Source: Burhinus oedicnemus
Taxonomy: Eukaryota; Chordata; Aves; Charadriiformes; Burhinidae
Direction: 5' to 3'
NCBI GenBank assembly: GCA_008921705.1
Contig: VFFE01007767.1
Location: 1,841,566 to 1,905,565 of the forward strand
Length of the DNA stretch: 64,000 nucleotides
Below the pieces are notes generated by a model that did not search any database, had not been told where the DNA came from, and worked only from the letters and a program-made list of their open reading frames with translations. Made by a program: the position numbers and the translations under genes. This document shows positions 40,001 through 53,084 of the stretch, in pieces; the stretch's first letter is position 1, and each line of letters starts with the position of its first letter.

Positions 40001-43000
40001 ATTCTTTTTAACTGAAACGAAAATAGAAACCCCTTTTTTTTCATCTGACAGGGTTGTGTTTATCAATCTAAATACATGGCCTGTCAGAAACAATAAGTAT
40101 TTGCAGATTCCTTTGAGGTCACTGGGAGTTGAGTGTTAAGCAACTTTTAAATCTACCCTGAGTGTCTGTGACAGAGTGCATGAGCCTTGGGGCTGGTGGC
40201 ATAAGGAAAGGGTTAATTAACCAACTCTCTCTGGAGGGGCCCGGCAGCTTATCCTTATCGGAGGATCTGCAGGGGTATTGGGTAGGATCTGTGGGTGTCT
40301 GTGACTCTCTCCAGTCTCTGTCAAGTGAAACAGAGGAAAAGGGAGTAAAATGAGGCTGGAGGGAGTCCAGCTGTTACTGGGGAGGCTGGGATCAAGACAG
40401 CTCAGGGACAGGGATGCCCACATTTGGAAGATCTCATTGTTGAACTTCGTCTTTAAGTGGGCATCACTCTGTTACAGTAAGAAGGGGCTTAGTATCTGTA
40501 AGAATGTGTTCCACGCCATCAGGCTGGCCTTCAGGCTGCATTGTGTTCTTTTGAGTCCTTTGTGATTTGGGTACCGTAGGATCAGCTGCCTGTGCTCTGA
40601 GGAGACTTGAACTGATGCTACTATGACCCTCGGCGGGTTTGCTCTGTTTTTTTTAACCGACTTTAAGTCACAGAGGCTGCAGACCCGTGCCAAACTGGGC
40701 TCCTTATCATCCGTTTGATCCCAAAGAAATATGTAGAAAGTGTTTGTTATCTGTAAAACAAACCATAGAAACAGGCAAACCCCTTTGTGAGGTACCTGTG
40801 CCATTGTAATGTTTGAGTGTGGGTAATATAAACAGATTTCATCCCCAAGGTGTGACTTCTGGCAATAACTCGGCAATAACCACATTATTGGTAAGAGCTG
40901 CTCGTTTCCAGGAAGAATAAGGAGGGGGAAAATAAGGAGGCTGTAAGTTAGTTTTTGCTTTGCTAATAAATGTTTTCATTTCAATTGTTCTTAAAATTAT
41001 TTTCTAGGACTTGTATTTTGGATTCCTAATGTCATTTTACAACAAACTACTCTTAATCAGATTTGAGAGTCCTGAAAATCAGATACCAGTCTTTTCGGTA
41101 GACAAAGCATGAGGGGTTTTTTGCTTGTGATTTAAGCTGGATTTTAAGTTGATGTATTTGAAGACTGACTTGAGTCAACCCTAGTGGGAGCAAGCCAGAG
41201 TAGGCTTGGGATCGGATTGTGCTCAAGATCTTCAAACTGTGTAAATCAGGAGCCTAAGAAGCCTCAGTTCATGCTAGCAGCCATCTGAAGAAGAGCTGAC
41301 ACTGTCTCAACACCTCACGGGGCACTGTAGCTTTTGACTAACTGTTTTTCTTGGCACCTTTGTAAGTCTGCCCAGTGTGAAGCACTGTGCAGGGGGGAGA
41401 CCATCTCCGTCTGTTTTCTTGATTGTGTTTCAGTTCCTGTTCAGTTAGTTCAGAAAATGTCAAGATTTTGCAAACTCATGGTGTCCTGACTTGTTTCAGC
41501 TTTTCATCCTTATTCCTTAGAAAACAGCCAAACCTGAGGAGGTATCCCAGCCTCTTACTCACGCGATACGAAAGCAAAGATATGTCAATGTGCAAGGCAT
41601 GCCTGAACCATCATTGAGGAGGGTGTCCTAAGCCGTGTGTCATGAACATACTCGTGGGAGTCAGAATAACAACTCAGAACATACTCAGCATAAGTCACTT
41701 TAAAGGCTGTGGAGGCTGGGAAGAAAGACTTTATTTTACTTCAGGGTTGTGATTGAGCTGTTAGATGAGAATTTGGTTTCATCTTTGGTTTCATCTCAAG
41801 GGTGAGCTGCAATTTTTGTTAATAAACAGAACATTATGTGAAACTTCTGAAGAAGATAATGGACCATGCAGACACCTTCACTGATTTATGGCTTCTTTGG
41901 CATTATCTTAGATTTCTGTGTGCTTCATAGGGATAGATAGGAAATAGCAGGTGATGTCCTGATTTTTTAAAAGAAACTTTCTGAGCGATCAGGAGATGTG
42001 GCAGACCACCAATTTGAGTTGTTTGCATCAAGTGAAAACTGAGTACTTGTTATGCCCAATTTCGTTCTGTGTATACAATGGTACATTTGCTTTCCTATCT
42101 CTGGAAACTTTACTTTTTTGTTATTTACCCCTGAGGAAAAGTAAATTAATTGGTGCTCCTTGACAGCCTCCTGCATTTCTAACACTTGCATCTAACTTAC
42201 AGTTCATGTTTTCTTCATGATTTGAAATGTTTCACATTACTTCTGCTTCCTTTCTCTCCTTTTTGTTCTGCCTGTCCTGCTGCAGGAAAAATTCTTCCAG
42301 TTTTATCTGGTGTGATCTTTTAGGAAGCTTCAGTCTCTGGAGTCTTTCTTTAAATTGTTTAGTAAATGAAAAGCATTGAGTTGTATTTTGATGAAAATTC
42401 CTTTTCCTCTTATTTTTGTGTAATACATGAATTGCATTTTCACTCCTGGAGTTTCTGAAATATAACAAATATAGTGCTATCTACTAATGACAGGTATCAA
42501 GCAAGCAGCCTCAAAGTAAACATTACATTTGCTGAGACTGCAGGTTTTGAGTCCACGCTGATGAAGTAAGTGCTGTCCTGGGGAGGCATTCCTCTCCTTG
42601 CCATGACAATCTTTATTTCTCCTTTCTTTTGGAACACTCCAAAAAATGTAGCTCTTTCTTCTTGCTGTACCATCTCAAGAAATTTTCATGTGCTTGAAAA
42701 TTCTTGCCTATTCTGGAAGTTGGCAGGTCCTTACTTTGGTGCATCTGGCTACACGTTTTTATTAGTGACGCTGTGTCATGACTCACCCATCCTCTGCCGC
42801 AGCACTGCCGACCAGACCCCCATGCGAGCAGTGTGGTCGGTGGGAATGGTGAGCTGATAGCAGGCGTTTAGTCCCATTTTCATCAGAGCGCTGGAGTCAA
42901 AGTAGCACCAGTTTGGCTCAAACTGAACATGACTTGTTTCTCCATCCTTCCCATATGGCACTTATTGTCAAAAGGCGTTTAAATGACCACCTGTATAATA

Positions 43001-44393
43001 CTGCTGAGCAGCCACGTGGAATATGTCAAACCACTAGGAAAATGACCATTTTTCGTATGATTAATAATGCCGAAAAAGAATGTGCAGTCTTTGTGATTGA
43101 AGGCAGCTCTTAAGTGGGGAAACATGATCCTGGGGACAGCTCGTAGGAGCTGAGTCTTGCTCCAGTTTTTCAGCATGGCCTCTATGGTGGTTCATTATCA
43201 AACAGTGGCGATGTTCTTGCCAGAAGTCATGATGCTAAACTTGCAGAGTGGTTTTATTGTCAATGTTATTCCTAGCAACCTGGTAAAAAAGAAAAGGGTG
43301 CAAATGAAGTACCAAGAAGTCGTTGGACACACCAGATGTTGCTGATCTGCTGCTGCCCTGATGGCACAGAAAGCAGTCTGCAAACTTGTGGCAGGAGCCT
43401 TACGCTCTTCTGTCTGTCCTGGACTTGTGAGGAGCCCTTTTTGTAGGGGAAGTAAAAAAATCTGAAGAATTTTGAAGGTGCCTCATGCCAGAAGAAAACA
43501 CATACTTTGGCTCCAAACCCCAAAGTACTTCATCTGGCTCATAGATGCACTCGCAAGTACAGCATTGTATATTTTATTGAGGTGACTGCTAAGTGTGCAT
43601 TTCAGGCAAAGATCCAGTAGTTCAGTTCTGTCTGTCTAGTTTTTGTTGACATCTGAAGAACAGAACAAAAATCCCACAGACACATAGGTTTTGTGAAAAG
43701 TTCTGGGTGTAATGCAACAAACTGGATCCCAAGTCTGTGGCACTGTGTATTTGTGCAGATGTGCATATTGCAGAGGAGTAAATGAGACAGTGAATTAATA
43801 CAGTGTTCATAATAATATTTTTATGTTACCTTTATTGTATGTCTTCCTTATAGTCTTGGGTGATCTTCAATTTGGTGCAGAGTTTAGCTGTCTGGACAAA
43901 GACTGGTGTCTGTGTAGAGAAAGCATGTATGGTTTGTGGCACTTGGTGAGAAAAGTTTAAAATTGTGGTGTAAAGCATTTAATGATTGTTTAAGGTTGAC
44001 TTAGGGAACAGACTGATGTTACATCTAACTTGATGAAACTATGGGCTGTGGAGAAAATGGAGGCCCATGGCTGAGTAGTCCTTCAGCCTCCCTTGTGTTA
44101 GATGTAGTGCTGATGTGGCTTCAGGGTAAATCACTTAAACCAGGCAGGCAGGTGGGAAGGTGACCACCAAGAGAGGGATCTAACGTTTTATGGCTTGCTT
44201 TGAAGGTTAAATGCAAGGTCTGGGTCTGCCTTGGAGGAAGGAGGAAAGCAGATCTTGCTTTTCAGCAGTCAGCATATACACTATGAGGTATGTGTAATGT
44301 AGAACTTCACACTTACAAAAGCAACAACATACTCATTTATATACCAATTTGTCACTCAGACGTTACCCTGGGAGTCAGGGGACTATAACCCTC

Positions 44394-44433
44394 CTTCCTG
44401 CCCCAATGAACCTTACTTCCTGCCCCAATGAAC
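44394..44433 (+). repeat. 22-bp tandem duplication
   Basis: CTTCCTGCCCCAATGAAC occurs exactly at 44394-44411 and 44416-44433, separated by CTTA: one recent short tandem duplication. Confidence 0.9.
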
Positions 44434-45924
44434 ATTTGGTGGTTGTGGTTGGTTCCAAGGTAGGGAATTTGGCAATTTATGTTGTGCTTGCAGTTTAATT
44501 TGAGAAATAAGTAAATAAGCTCCATTTCATCTTGATTTTTCTTTTCTTTTTTTTTTTTGGTAAAGTTTTAATGGTACTCATATCTGACCACATTTTTTAA
44601 TAATGCCAGATATATACCTATATAGATATATATGCTTTGAAACCTTCTTATACTACATAGTTCAACAAGGCATTTGTAAAACTTGCACAGTCTAACCACT
44701 GAACATACAAAGGTTCAAAGCACTTGTTCTGCCATGCTTCCGGCAATATAAGAATACCTCTTGAATAAATTCTATAGAGAATTACTGTTTTAAAAAAAGA
44801 GATTGTTGTTGTTCTATGGAAAAAATATCATTCCACATATTACAGAAACTGTAGCCAGTTTGATGTTTGAGTTCCATTTTAAGCAAAATATGAACCTGTT
44901 AAAAAATCTACACATTTTACGGGTTATGGGTGGTAGCTGTTTCTTTCTCAATAGCAATTTTTTTCTCACACTCCTGCATAAAGCAAGGAAGTCAGAACAG
45001 TCCACATTACATCATCAGCTTAAAAACCTAATAATGCCAAAGCCACGAACACACAAAACTCTTTGTCATCTGGTATCTGATCCTGGTCTAGGAGAAGTTG
45101 TGTAATATGAGTCTTCCCTCTAATAGTAAAAGTCTAATTTTTAAATCTTTTTGAAATGACTTTAATATGCAATGCATTTAAATAAGTCCATAAATAATGG
45201 AAAATCTGATTTCAGAAAAATAAAAATACTGTAATGTAAAATTAGTTTAAGTACATCCTTATTTTATGTATGGTTTATAAAATTTTTGTGGGTTTTTTAA
45301 ACTGTGATTCACTCAATTGGCATATGCATAAGACTTGATTGGAGTATGCATAAGACTCATTTAACATAAACAGGAGTTATGTCAGATGCTGGACAAAGAA
45401 GGAAAAGAATAATCTCAAATTAATATAGCTAAAATGGATATAAAATAGTTTGTTCTCTTAATAAGAGGATTTATGCTTTTTTCTTAGTGCTTAAAATCCA
45501 CTTCCTCTTTGTTGATATGTTTAAGTTTACACTCTAGCCTTGAAATGTCTCTGAAAATACATAATGCTGTGTAAGAGCTGGTCCTGGGCAGTGCTCATTC
45601 ATTCATCCTCTCCATCTCTCCTACAGCTTTCGTGCTTATTATTGTAATATTTCCATTAAAGACTGATTTCTTGTGTCACCTTTAGTTCAAATGAAAAAGT
45701 TTCATAATTGTCACTGAGTCAAATGTCCAAATGAAAAAGTGGTTTGTCTGTATGCTTCTGCCTGCCTATTTCTGACGTTTTTATTCAGGTGGAATTTTTG
45801 TCCTACCAAAATCAATAGTAAAAAAGTGCATAAGCTTTTGGGTTTTTCATTATTTCCCCAATTTTTCTTATTTAACTGTCATTACCATGGGAGACATGTA
45901 TTTGCTCATTTTGTTAAGTTCTGT

Positions 45925-46500
45925 AGCCAGGCATTTATGCCCGACCAACCCAACTGTCTTCTGTGGCAGAATGACTGGATTTGGGGATGAGGGCATAGCT
46001 GTCAGCACTGTTTATCTTGATGTTAAATGGTCATTCTACATTGTCTCCCACAGTATTTTTATGCTCAAGCTGGGCCATGGTCGGGGTGGGTGAAGCACTG
46101 GTGGGATGGCGGGGCTCAGGGGTGGTGACTAGTGCTGTGCTCTGCCTGGAGGCTGGTGGCGGGGTGGTCCTGCTGGTGCTTGTGTGGGACCTGTCATGTT
46201 AACCTGTCCATCAGGACCTAGAGGAGGTGACGGAGGGCATCCTCATTAAGTTTGGAAAGGACACCCAGCTGGGGGGACCTCAGAGGCAGGGCTGCCATCC
46301 AGAGGGACCAGGACAGGCCGGAGGAATGGGCCCAAGAGGGACCTCATGAGATTCGGCAGTGGCAAACACCAAGTCCTGCCTCTTGGAAAGAAGAGCCCCT
46401 TGCAGAGCCCCAGGTCCTGGTGGCAGTGAGAGACAGCAATGCCCCAGGCCCCACGGACAGGAGCATGGCCAGGAGATTGAGGGGAGGAATCAACCTCCTC
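45925..46500 (+). mobile_element. old, eroded CR1 fragment
   Basis: A diverged CR1 copy covering the middle of the reverse transcriptase. The segment near 45960-46080 keeps the order of a polymerase motif A region: a Tyr-Leu-Asp block (YLDVKW...), then TTGTCTCCCACAG corresponding to the usual DTVSH coding sequence, then CAAGCTGGGCC. Downstream, GCTGCCATCCAGAGGGACCAGGACAGGCCGGAGGAATGGGCC and the following CTCATGAGATTC match the RDLDRLE.W / NLMKFN region seen in the copy at 51708. Internal deletions and frame changes are numerous and neither the 5' part nor the 3' UTR octamers are present. Both ends are approximate. Confidence 0.8.
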
Positions 46501-49500
46501 TAGTCAGCACTCGTTAAAACTCAACTAGACAGAGATTGGCTGCACGTTGGCAGTGCGGGCATCCCTGAATAATCTCTGCACGTCTTTCACACTTCACTGT
46601 CCCTTTTTAAGAGTTCGAGTGGTGGTATGTGTTATCTTAAAAGTTACTGCAAAGCTTTAAAGTGCACAGAGAGTCAATTTAAATGAAGAGGCATGAGGTA
46701 TTTTCTTATCATTGATTGATGTGTTGCTGTGATACAGCAATGGTGTAACTGGCTAAACACAAATAACTTTCACAAAACCGTCTAACGTGGGGCGCTGCCA
46801 ACAGTGGTACCATCAAAGACTTGCTGTTGCTTTTTACTAAGCTTGAAGTTAATGAAAAGTTAATGAGTTGTAATTAAGGACTGAAGGAATTGAAGATTCT
46901 TTATCAAAGTTCCCGAATTCTGCTTGGTGAATAACAGTAATTGATAAATGCAAACGTATTGATTTATCCCTTATCCTAATTGCTATTCTGTGAATGGAAT
47001 GGGCATTTCCCCCCTAAATTAATAAAAGATCGCTTTTGAGCGTTTAATTAACTGTTCTTTGAATTCTCCATTCGTCTAAAATTAAACTTCTGTGACAATT
47101 ATGCAACTTTTAAAAAAATTCCTTCTATGTAACATAAACTACAGAGGCATACATTGAATTGGCAACCTACTATTAGCTTGCAAATGGAAAGATTTATGCC
47201 TGGAAAAAGCCGGCTGCACCTGTTGTTTTCGCTGTACAAATCCCCCTGAAGTACACCATCACTCTAGCCTGCCGCTCTGTCATTTGTATTGCTCGGGAAG
47301 TCTTTTCTCATCAATAGTGTATGTTTTTTAGAAATGAGTGAAACCACACCGTTTCCTGAAGTCTAACTGGTATATTTATGATTTTAATAGGGTCTTATGG
47401 ACCATTGGTAAAATAACACACTTCGGTTCATTAATAATATTTAGTTATAAAGAAAAGTGTCTTAAATAAGGTTTCAGGGTGGGTTTTTTTTTTACCTCTC
47501 ACAGAGCCAATCTGAGATATCTGCTTTGCAGATTGCATGTGTCCGTTAGCACCATCTTGAAATTTGACCTTGTTTTTTCATAGTCACTATTAAAACAAAA
47601 AGATTATCCAATTACAAACTTTCTGGAAGTAATGGATGGTAGTCACAACTGTGGTCAAGGAGGCTTCAGGGGATCACATTTGTGTGTCACCTGAGCATAG
47701 TTTTAAGTGAATTTTGTGCTGACCTGGACTGGTCCTGAGGGTTGTTCAGGGCTGTGCTCTGCTGGGGATGGAGGTGTGAAGGGGGCCTCTCCCCTAATGC
47801 TCTGTCAGGCATTTGGAAAGGGGAGAGGATTGAAGCTGCTCCACGAGGAAAATATCCAGGGCAGCTCCTTGTGTTCATGTGAGCGGGCAGATGGACATCT
47901 CTCTCGCATTTCCACAGAGCCCATTTCTGTAACAACATCATTATATATTCTCCCCTGCTTGAAAATATGCCTAATGTGGTGCAGCCGTGATAACTGGCCG
48001 AATTTTCCCCCTCTTTCTTTTATCCTAATCTCTGCCTCCGATTGCTGAATCTTTGCTTCTTTACCCTGTTCTCTCCCCCAGATTGCCTCTTTGTCACCAG
48101 CAGCTTCCCTAGGCGGTCCCAGGGGACCGCTCTGTGCAGGCACCTGCCAGGCTTCCTCACCGTCACCTCAGGTGTGCCTGATGGGTGATATCACCCTGCA
48201 GACTGCAACGCTTCCTTTTTGACAGGCTTTGTAGTGTAGTTAGCACAGTAAAACTTGATGCTTAGTAGAATAAATGGAAAGGACAACCAAAGGAACAACT
48301 CTATCTGCATATCTGGTGGCTGAGATAGAGATGGGGCCAAGACTGATGTGTAGTATAGCAGCTACTGTAAGATAATTTAAATATGCCATAGTGCACTTGG
48401 AAAGTATAGGATTAAATCCTGAGTCTGGACCAGACTCTTGTTCTGTGGTTAGGCTCTGCCTAATTAAAATTACCTATACAATTACATTTGAGTGTAGAAC
48501 CCTGAATAGGTGGATTTAATCACTAGAATGAAATTGGTGTTACTAAGGGATAAGTGACTGTGGTCTTATTAGCTGCAGAATAGAAGAACAGAGGTAGTCG
48601 CTGCTAGTGGAAGAAGATGGCTAATTTGTTTGTGCTGGAGAAAATTGTGGGGAAGCTTGGGAGGAAAAGTTTAGGCAGAAAATGTTCCAAACCATTGTTA
48701 ATTAAAAATTTTTTTTTTTTTTGTTGCGGTATAATACTGCTCTGAAAAGGTATTAAGCTGTGTGCCATACTACTTGGCAAGTGACTGAGGGTGGGATTAT
48801 TTTATTCAGTTGAAGACATTGCGATATGTGAAAGATCCATTAATTAAGGTCTCACCTTTAGACCTGGGGGGGTTACTTGCTTGAAGCTAGCTTTGTGGTC
48901 ACTGCCTCCGTTTTCACTATGTTTGATGTCTGTTAGCATTGCATAGTTGTTACATGTAAAGAAGGCGGCGGTAGTTCTCTTTAGGTTCATGCATTATCTG
49001 GGAGCTATTTGAATTCCCAGTTGCAAAACTTAATCTTGATGTGGGAGTAAATCATTTACAAACGGGTCTTTAAAGGCCAGCAGAGATGGAAAAGATCCGT
49101 TTTATTTCCAATGTTAAATATGGAAGTTACTCAGATCCTATTCTTCCCCCTCAAAGGAGTCTTTATGGAGGTGAGAAACCTGATTTTCTTGACCCAAGTT
49201 ACTCCAGACTTCCCCCCATACAGACCTGTTCACTGAAAGGAGTTTTAAGGACCATTAAAATGAGGGACATCATGAAGAGTTGCTCTCAGAATTTATAACA
49301 TTAATTTTTAATAGCTTCTGAATTATTCTGTTTATTTTATGGTTCATATAATAACATGGTAGATCTGGTGGCTGTATCTCAGTGCAAGGAATTCAGGTCA
49401 GACTTGCTGAAGCCTCCCTGGTAACAGGCTGGTGCCTGTTAGTAGCACAGGAGGACTTACTGGAGGGAGTTACTGTTCTCTTTCCTGTTCGTCTATTTGC

Positions 49501-49606
49501 CTGTTTTCTTTCTGTCTCTCTTGGTTTGTATGTGTTTTTAAGTACACATGTCTATCTGCTCTTTATGTAGCAGTCCTTATAGCTTCATTTTTATTTTAAC
49601 CCTTTA
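46501..49606. other. non-coding sequence, possible conserved regulatory stretch
   Basis: About 3.1 kb with no gene. The part from about 46880 to 47130 is dense in homeodomain-type motifs (AATTGATAAAT, CCTAATTGC, TTAATTAA at 47044-47051) and has GAATGGAATGGG, which contains a TEAD-type GGAATG at 46996-47001. That texture is typical of vertebrate conserved non-coding elements, but conservation cannot be judged from one sequence. The stretch 47700-48150 is more GC-rich with overlapping open frames on both strands and no recognisable product. Confidence 0.5.
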
Positions 49607-49785
49607 AGATCAATCAAGAACGTATTGAAGTTAAATTTTTATTTGATTAATGCATCAGTACAATTGAAACAACTTTGAACTAAGACTGTATATTTTTAGC
49701 TCTTTTAGTCATTACAGCCAACCAATACAGCATCAAGAACAGCGAGATCACAGAACACTGTTTGGTAGACCATAGTAAATAATGT
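49607..49785 (+). repeat. unidentified dispersed repeat, copy A
   Basis: About 175 bp related in the same orientation to 53748-53925. Exact shared blocks include AAGAACGTATTGAA (49616-49629), TCTTTTAGTCATTACAGCC (49701-49719) and ATCACAGAACACTG (49747-49760). Between them are substitutions and a few small indels. The offset to copy B is nearly constant (4139-4145 bp). It has no CR1 landmarks, no obvious poly(A) tail and no terminal inverted repeats that I can see. It may be an ancient interspersed repeat or a local duplication. Confidence 0.85.
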
Positions 49786-51707
49786 GCTCTTTGGGAAATA
49801 GACTATCCATTCCAAACATCGCTCTACCAATTTCCTTAAGGGTTCTTGGCAGAAATGCTAGTCATGCAGCGTCCTCTTTATTTTACCTTGTGTTAACCTG
49901 CCTTCGCAAATGGCCATTGAGCTTTTTTTCAAATGAGATTTTATGTTTATATATTGCACTTGGCATGGTCTCCAGTTTAGTTTTCCATGCAGAAAATAGT
50001 TTGGGGTTGTTAATAACGTACTTCATAGACCCTTCTGTTTTAATGGTAGAGTTGTTGGTTCTTTTCAAGGTTTTTCTTGGCTGAAGAGACTACTATTTCA
50101 GCCTTCTTTGCGTCATTGCTGTCTACTATTGTCTGTTGTTTGATCACTGTATTGGATTTTCCCTTTATGTTCCTGATGAGCAATACCTAATGACGGAGGC
50201 TGGAGGAGCCATCAGGGTAACCTGGATGCCACCCCAAATATATGCCAGAAATAAAGAAAAAAGCAGTTGCTGCATTCCTAAAGCATCTTCTGTGCTGCAG
50301 CCTTTCAGACTTAAGTGCTAGTAATTGGGACCATTTGTTGTCATTTATGTAAATAAGGTAATGAATCATCAAATATGCAAAGCAGTATATTAAGTAATCT
50401 GCATAAAATCTCCAGATTTCAGAACATTCAGTCTCTACAAGTATGGGTAGATTGAAACCAAGAAATATCCTTCCAGGTGGCTTGAGCACATGAGGATGCA
50501 CTGCCTGGGGTTTTTAGGGGAGTAGTGGTAAACTCAGATTACCTGAACTACCATATATAGCTATATAAACACAAATAAATTGAGGTGCAGATTTCTTTAT
50601 TGTTGTTTTAACAAACATGTTCATCTCTCCAGAGTCGCTCAGACAGCAAGGGATTGAGAAGCTGACTGTTTGTGGACAATTTACTCAAACCCATGCAGTC
50701 AGCATTATGGGGCACTTGATACGGTACTATGAGGGCAGTAAGTGACAGAAGGGATCAAATTCAAAACCAGTCAGTTGCAATTTTGACACAGAAGAGAACC
50801 TTGTGCGTCATATATGTTGGATTGAGTTAAGTAACACTATGCAAAAAGTAAAGCTTGCAGTAGTGTGATGATGCACATCTTAAATGGGGCTTACAGGAAA
50901 GAGACTTTTTTTCTCTTCTGCAGTGGTCAAAAACACACATGCAAAAATACAACTCTCACGTTTCCTCTGTTTGTCTCTCTCCAAACACTGAAAAACCACA
51001 AAAATCACAGAAAACTGATCAGATTAGTTTCTTGAAATACTCATTAATGGTTCTCTGAAAAAAATTGCATCTCACAAATAGAAAAATACATTTTTGTTCT
51101 GCTGTTGTCTAAGTCATTACTCCCAGGGCTGCTCCCGAGAAAAGGACACTGGACTGGTATAACAGTCCCTTTCTGTGCCTGTTTGCAGTTTGGTTAGTGG
51201 CTCTGGCTAGTTATTTTTGCTCTAAAAAAAAAGCCCCCAGATGAATTCTGGTCCGAGTGGTTATTGTAATACCTGTGAGTCCTGCATCTGCTTATATGCC
51301 TTCCCATTTCCATAGACCTGTGGAGATTTTTCTTTACATCCAAGGTCTACGGTGGAGAAAGACTGTGATAGTCCAGTCAAGAGTGCCAGAGCTAGAGGCT
51401 GCCCCAGACAGCTCTTCTTTCTTACCACCTTCTTCAGAGGATGACCATTATCTTCCCATTGTTCTCTTCTCATTGGGGTTTGGCTTCTGCTTATGAGAGC
51501 ATCCACTGCAGCACCCGTTCTGAGGGTGCTATTGATGGGACTTGCTGGATGAGGAATTGCTAGAATTCTTCATGTGGGATATGGTGTGTTACCTTCGCAC
51601 TTGCAGTTTGTTCTCCTTTGAGTCACTTCTTCTACTTACTTTTCCTATTTTTTTGGCCCATATGGGTGATGTAGAACTTTGGGATAAAAGAGTAATATTG
51701 AGTGAGG
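49786..51707. other. non-coding sequence, no gene recognised
   Basis: About 1.9 kb of AT-rich DNA with short frames only. Nothing repetitive or RNA-like was recognised up to the CR1 boundary near 51708. Confidence 0.65.
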
Positions 51708-53084
51708 AATACCCATTTTCAAAAAGGGTAAAAAAGATGACCGGGGGAACTACAGGCCAGTCAGTCTCACCTCTGTGCTTGGCAAGATCATGGAGCAGAT
51801 CCTCCTGGAAACTCTGCTAAAGCACATGGAAAATAAGGAGGTGATTGGTGGCAGCCAACATGGCTTCACTAAGTGCAGATCGTGCCTGACAAACTTAGTG
51901 GCGTGCTACAAGGAGGTTACAGCCTTGGTGGATAAGGGAAGAGCAATAGATGTCATCTACCTGGACTTGTGTAAGGCATTTCACACTGTCCCGCATGACA
52001 TCCTAGTCTCCAAATTAGAAAGACATGGATTTGATGGATGGACCACTCGATGGATAAGGAATTGGCTGCACTCAAAGACTCAAAGTTAATGGTTCGATGT
52101 CCAAGTGGCGTGCAGTGACAAGTGGTGTTCCTCAGGGGTTGGTACTGGGACCGGTACCGTTTAACATCTTTGTGGGTGACATGGATGTAGGGACTGAGTG
52201 CACCCTCAGCAAGTTTGCTGATGACACCAAGCTGTGTGGAGCAGTTGACACACTGGAGGGAAGGGATGCCATCCAGAGGGACCTGGACAGGCTTGAGAGG
52301 TGGGCCCATGCCAACCTCATGAAGTTCAACAAGGCCAAGTGCAAGGTCCTGCATGTGGGATGAGGCAATCCCATACACAAATATAAGCTGGGTAGAGAGT
52401 GGATTGAGAGCAGACCTGAGGAAACGGTCTTGGGGGTGTTGGTAGATGAGAAGCTCAATGTGAGCCAGCAATGTGTGCTCGCAGCCTAGAAGGCCAACTG
52501 CATCCTGGGCCGCATCAAAAGAAGCGTGGCCAGCAGGTCAAGGGAGGTGATTCTGCCCCTCTACTCTGCTCTCGTGAGACACCACCTGGAACACTGTATC
52601 CAGCTCTGGAGTCCTCAGCACAAGAAGGACATGGACCTGTTGGAGCAGGTCCAGAGGAGGGTCACGAAGATGATCAGAGAGTTAGAGCATCTCTCCTATG
52701 AGGACAGGCTGAGAGAGTTGGGGTTGCTCAGCCTGGAGAAGGGAAGGCTCTGGGGAGACCTTATAGCAGCCTTCCAGTATGTGGAGAGGGACTTTTTACA
52801 AGGGCACGTAGTGATAGGATGAGGGGTAATGGCTTCAAACTGGAAGAGGGTAGATTTAGAATAGATATTAGGAGGAAATTCTTTACTCTGAGTGTGGTGA
52901 GGCACTGGAACAGGTTGCCCAGAGAAGCTGTGGATGCTCCATCCCTGGAAGTGTTCAAGGCCAGGTTGGATGGGGCTTTGAGCAATCTGGCCTAGTAGGA
53001 GGTGTCCTTGCCCATGGCATGGGGGTTGGAACTAGATGATCTTTAAGGTCCCTTCCAACCTAAACCATTCTATGATTCTATGAA
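51708..53084 (+). mobile_element. CR1 non-LTR retrotransposon, 1.4 kb, 5'-truncated
   Basis: The longest CR1 copy here. It begins at the coding sequence for the N-terminal part of the reverse transcriptase (a KKG...[11 protein letters not shown] block at 51730-51774) and continues through polymerase motif A, the FADD box and the C-terminal tail. The 3' UTR follows and ends at about 53084 with two ATTCTATG octamers. The endonuclease region and ORF1 are missing. It is close to the copy at 4349-5260, sharing long identical tracts such as GGCCGCATCAAAAGAAGCGT. It lacks about 25 bases present in that copy near 52781, within the coding tail. It is non-autonomous and broken. Confidence 0.96.
51730..52985 (+). 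pseudogene. CR1 ORF2 remnant (reverse transcriptase and C-terminal tail) with several breaks
   Basis: The polymerase portion starts in one frame (51730-52089) with recognisable blocks [23 protein letters not shown] and a motif A region at 51958-51990. In that region the first Asp (51964-51966) is kept, but the second Asp of the usual LDxxKAFD pattern is His (51982-51984). Near 52080-52097 the frame shifts, after a TAA at 52087-52089. The next segment carries SGVPQG and an intact FADD box (52214-52225) but meets TGA at 52361-52363 and TAG at about 52487. The tail ([13 protein letters not shown]) is open from 52526 until a deletion near 52781. It is 5'-truncated, without endonuclease or ORF1, so it is inactive. 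Confidence 0.92.

Larger units (their letters stand above)
36990..45924. other. non-coding sequence, no gene recognised
   Basis: About 8.9 kb. A T20 run lies at 37003-37022. A strongly T-rich + strand follows to about 37400, and then a purine-rich stretch at about 37840-38060. A 22-bp tandem duplication is at 44394-44433. Open frames are under about 140 codons with no motifs. Confidence 0.6.

Noticed and set aside
45320..45360. Two copies of TATGCATAAGACT close together.
   Set aside because: Too short (about 13 bp) and A/T-rich to call more than a chance or minor local duplication.
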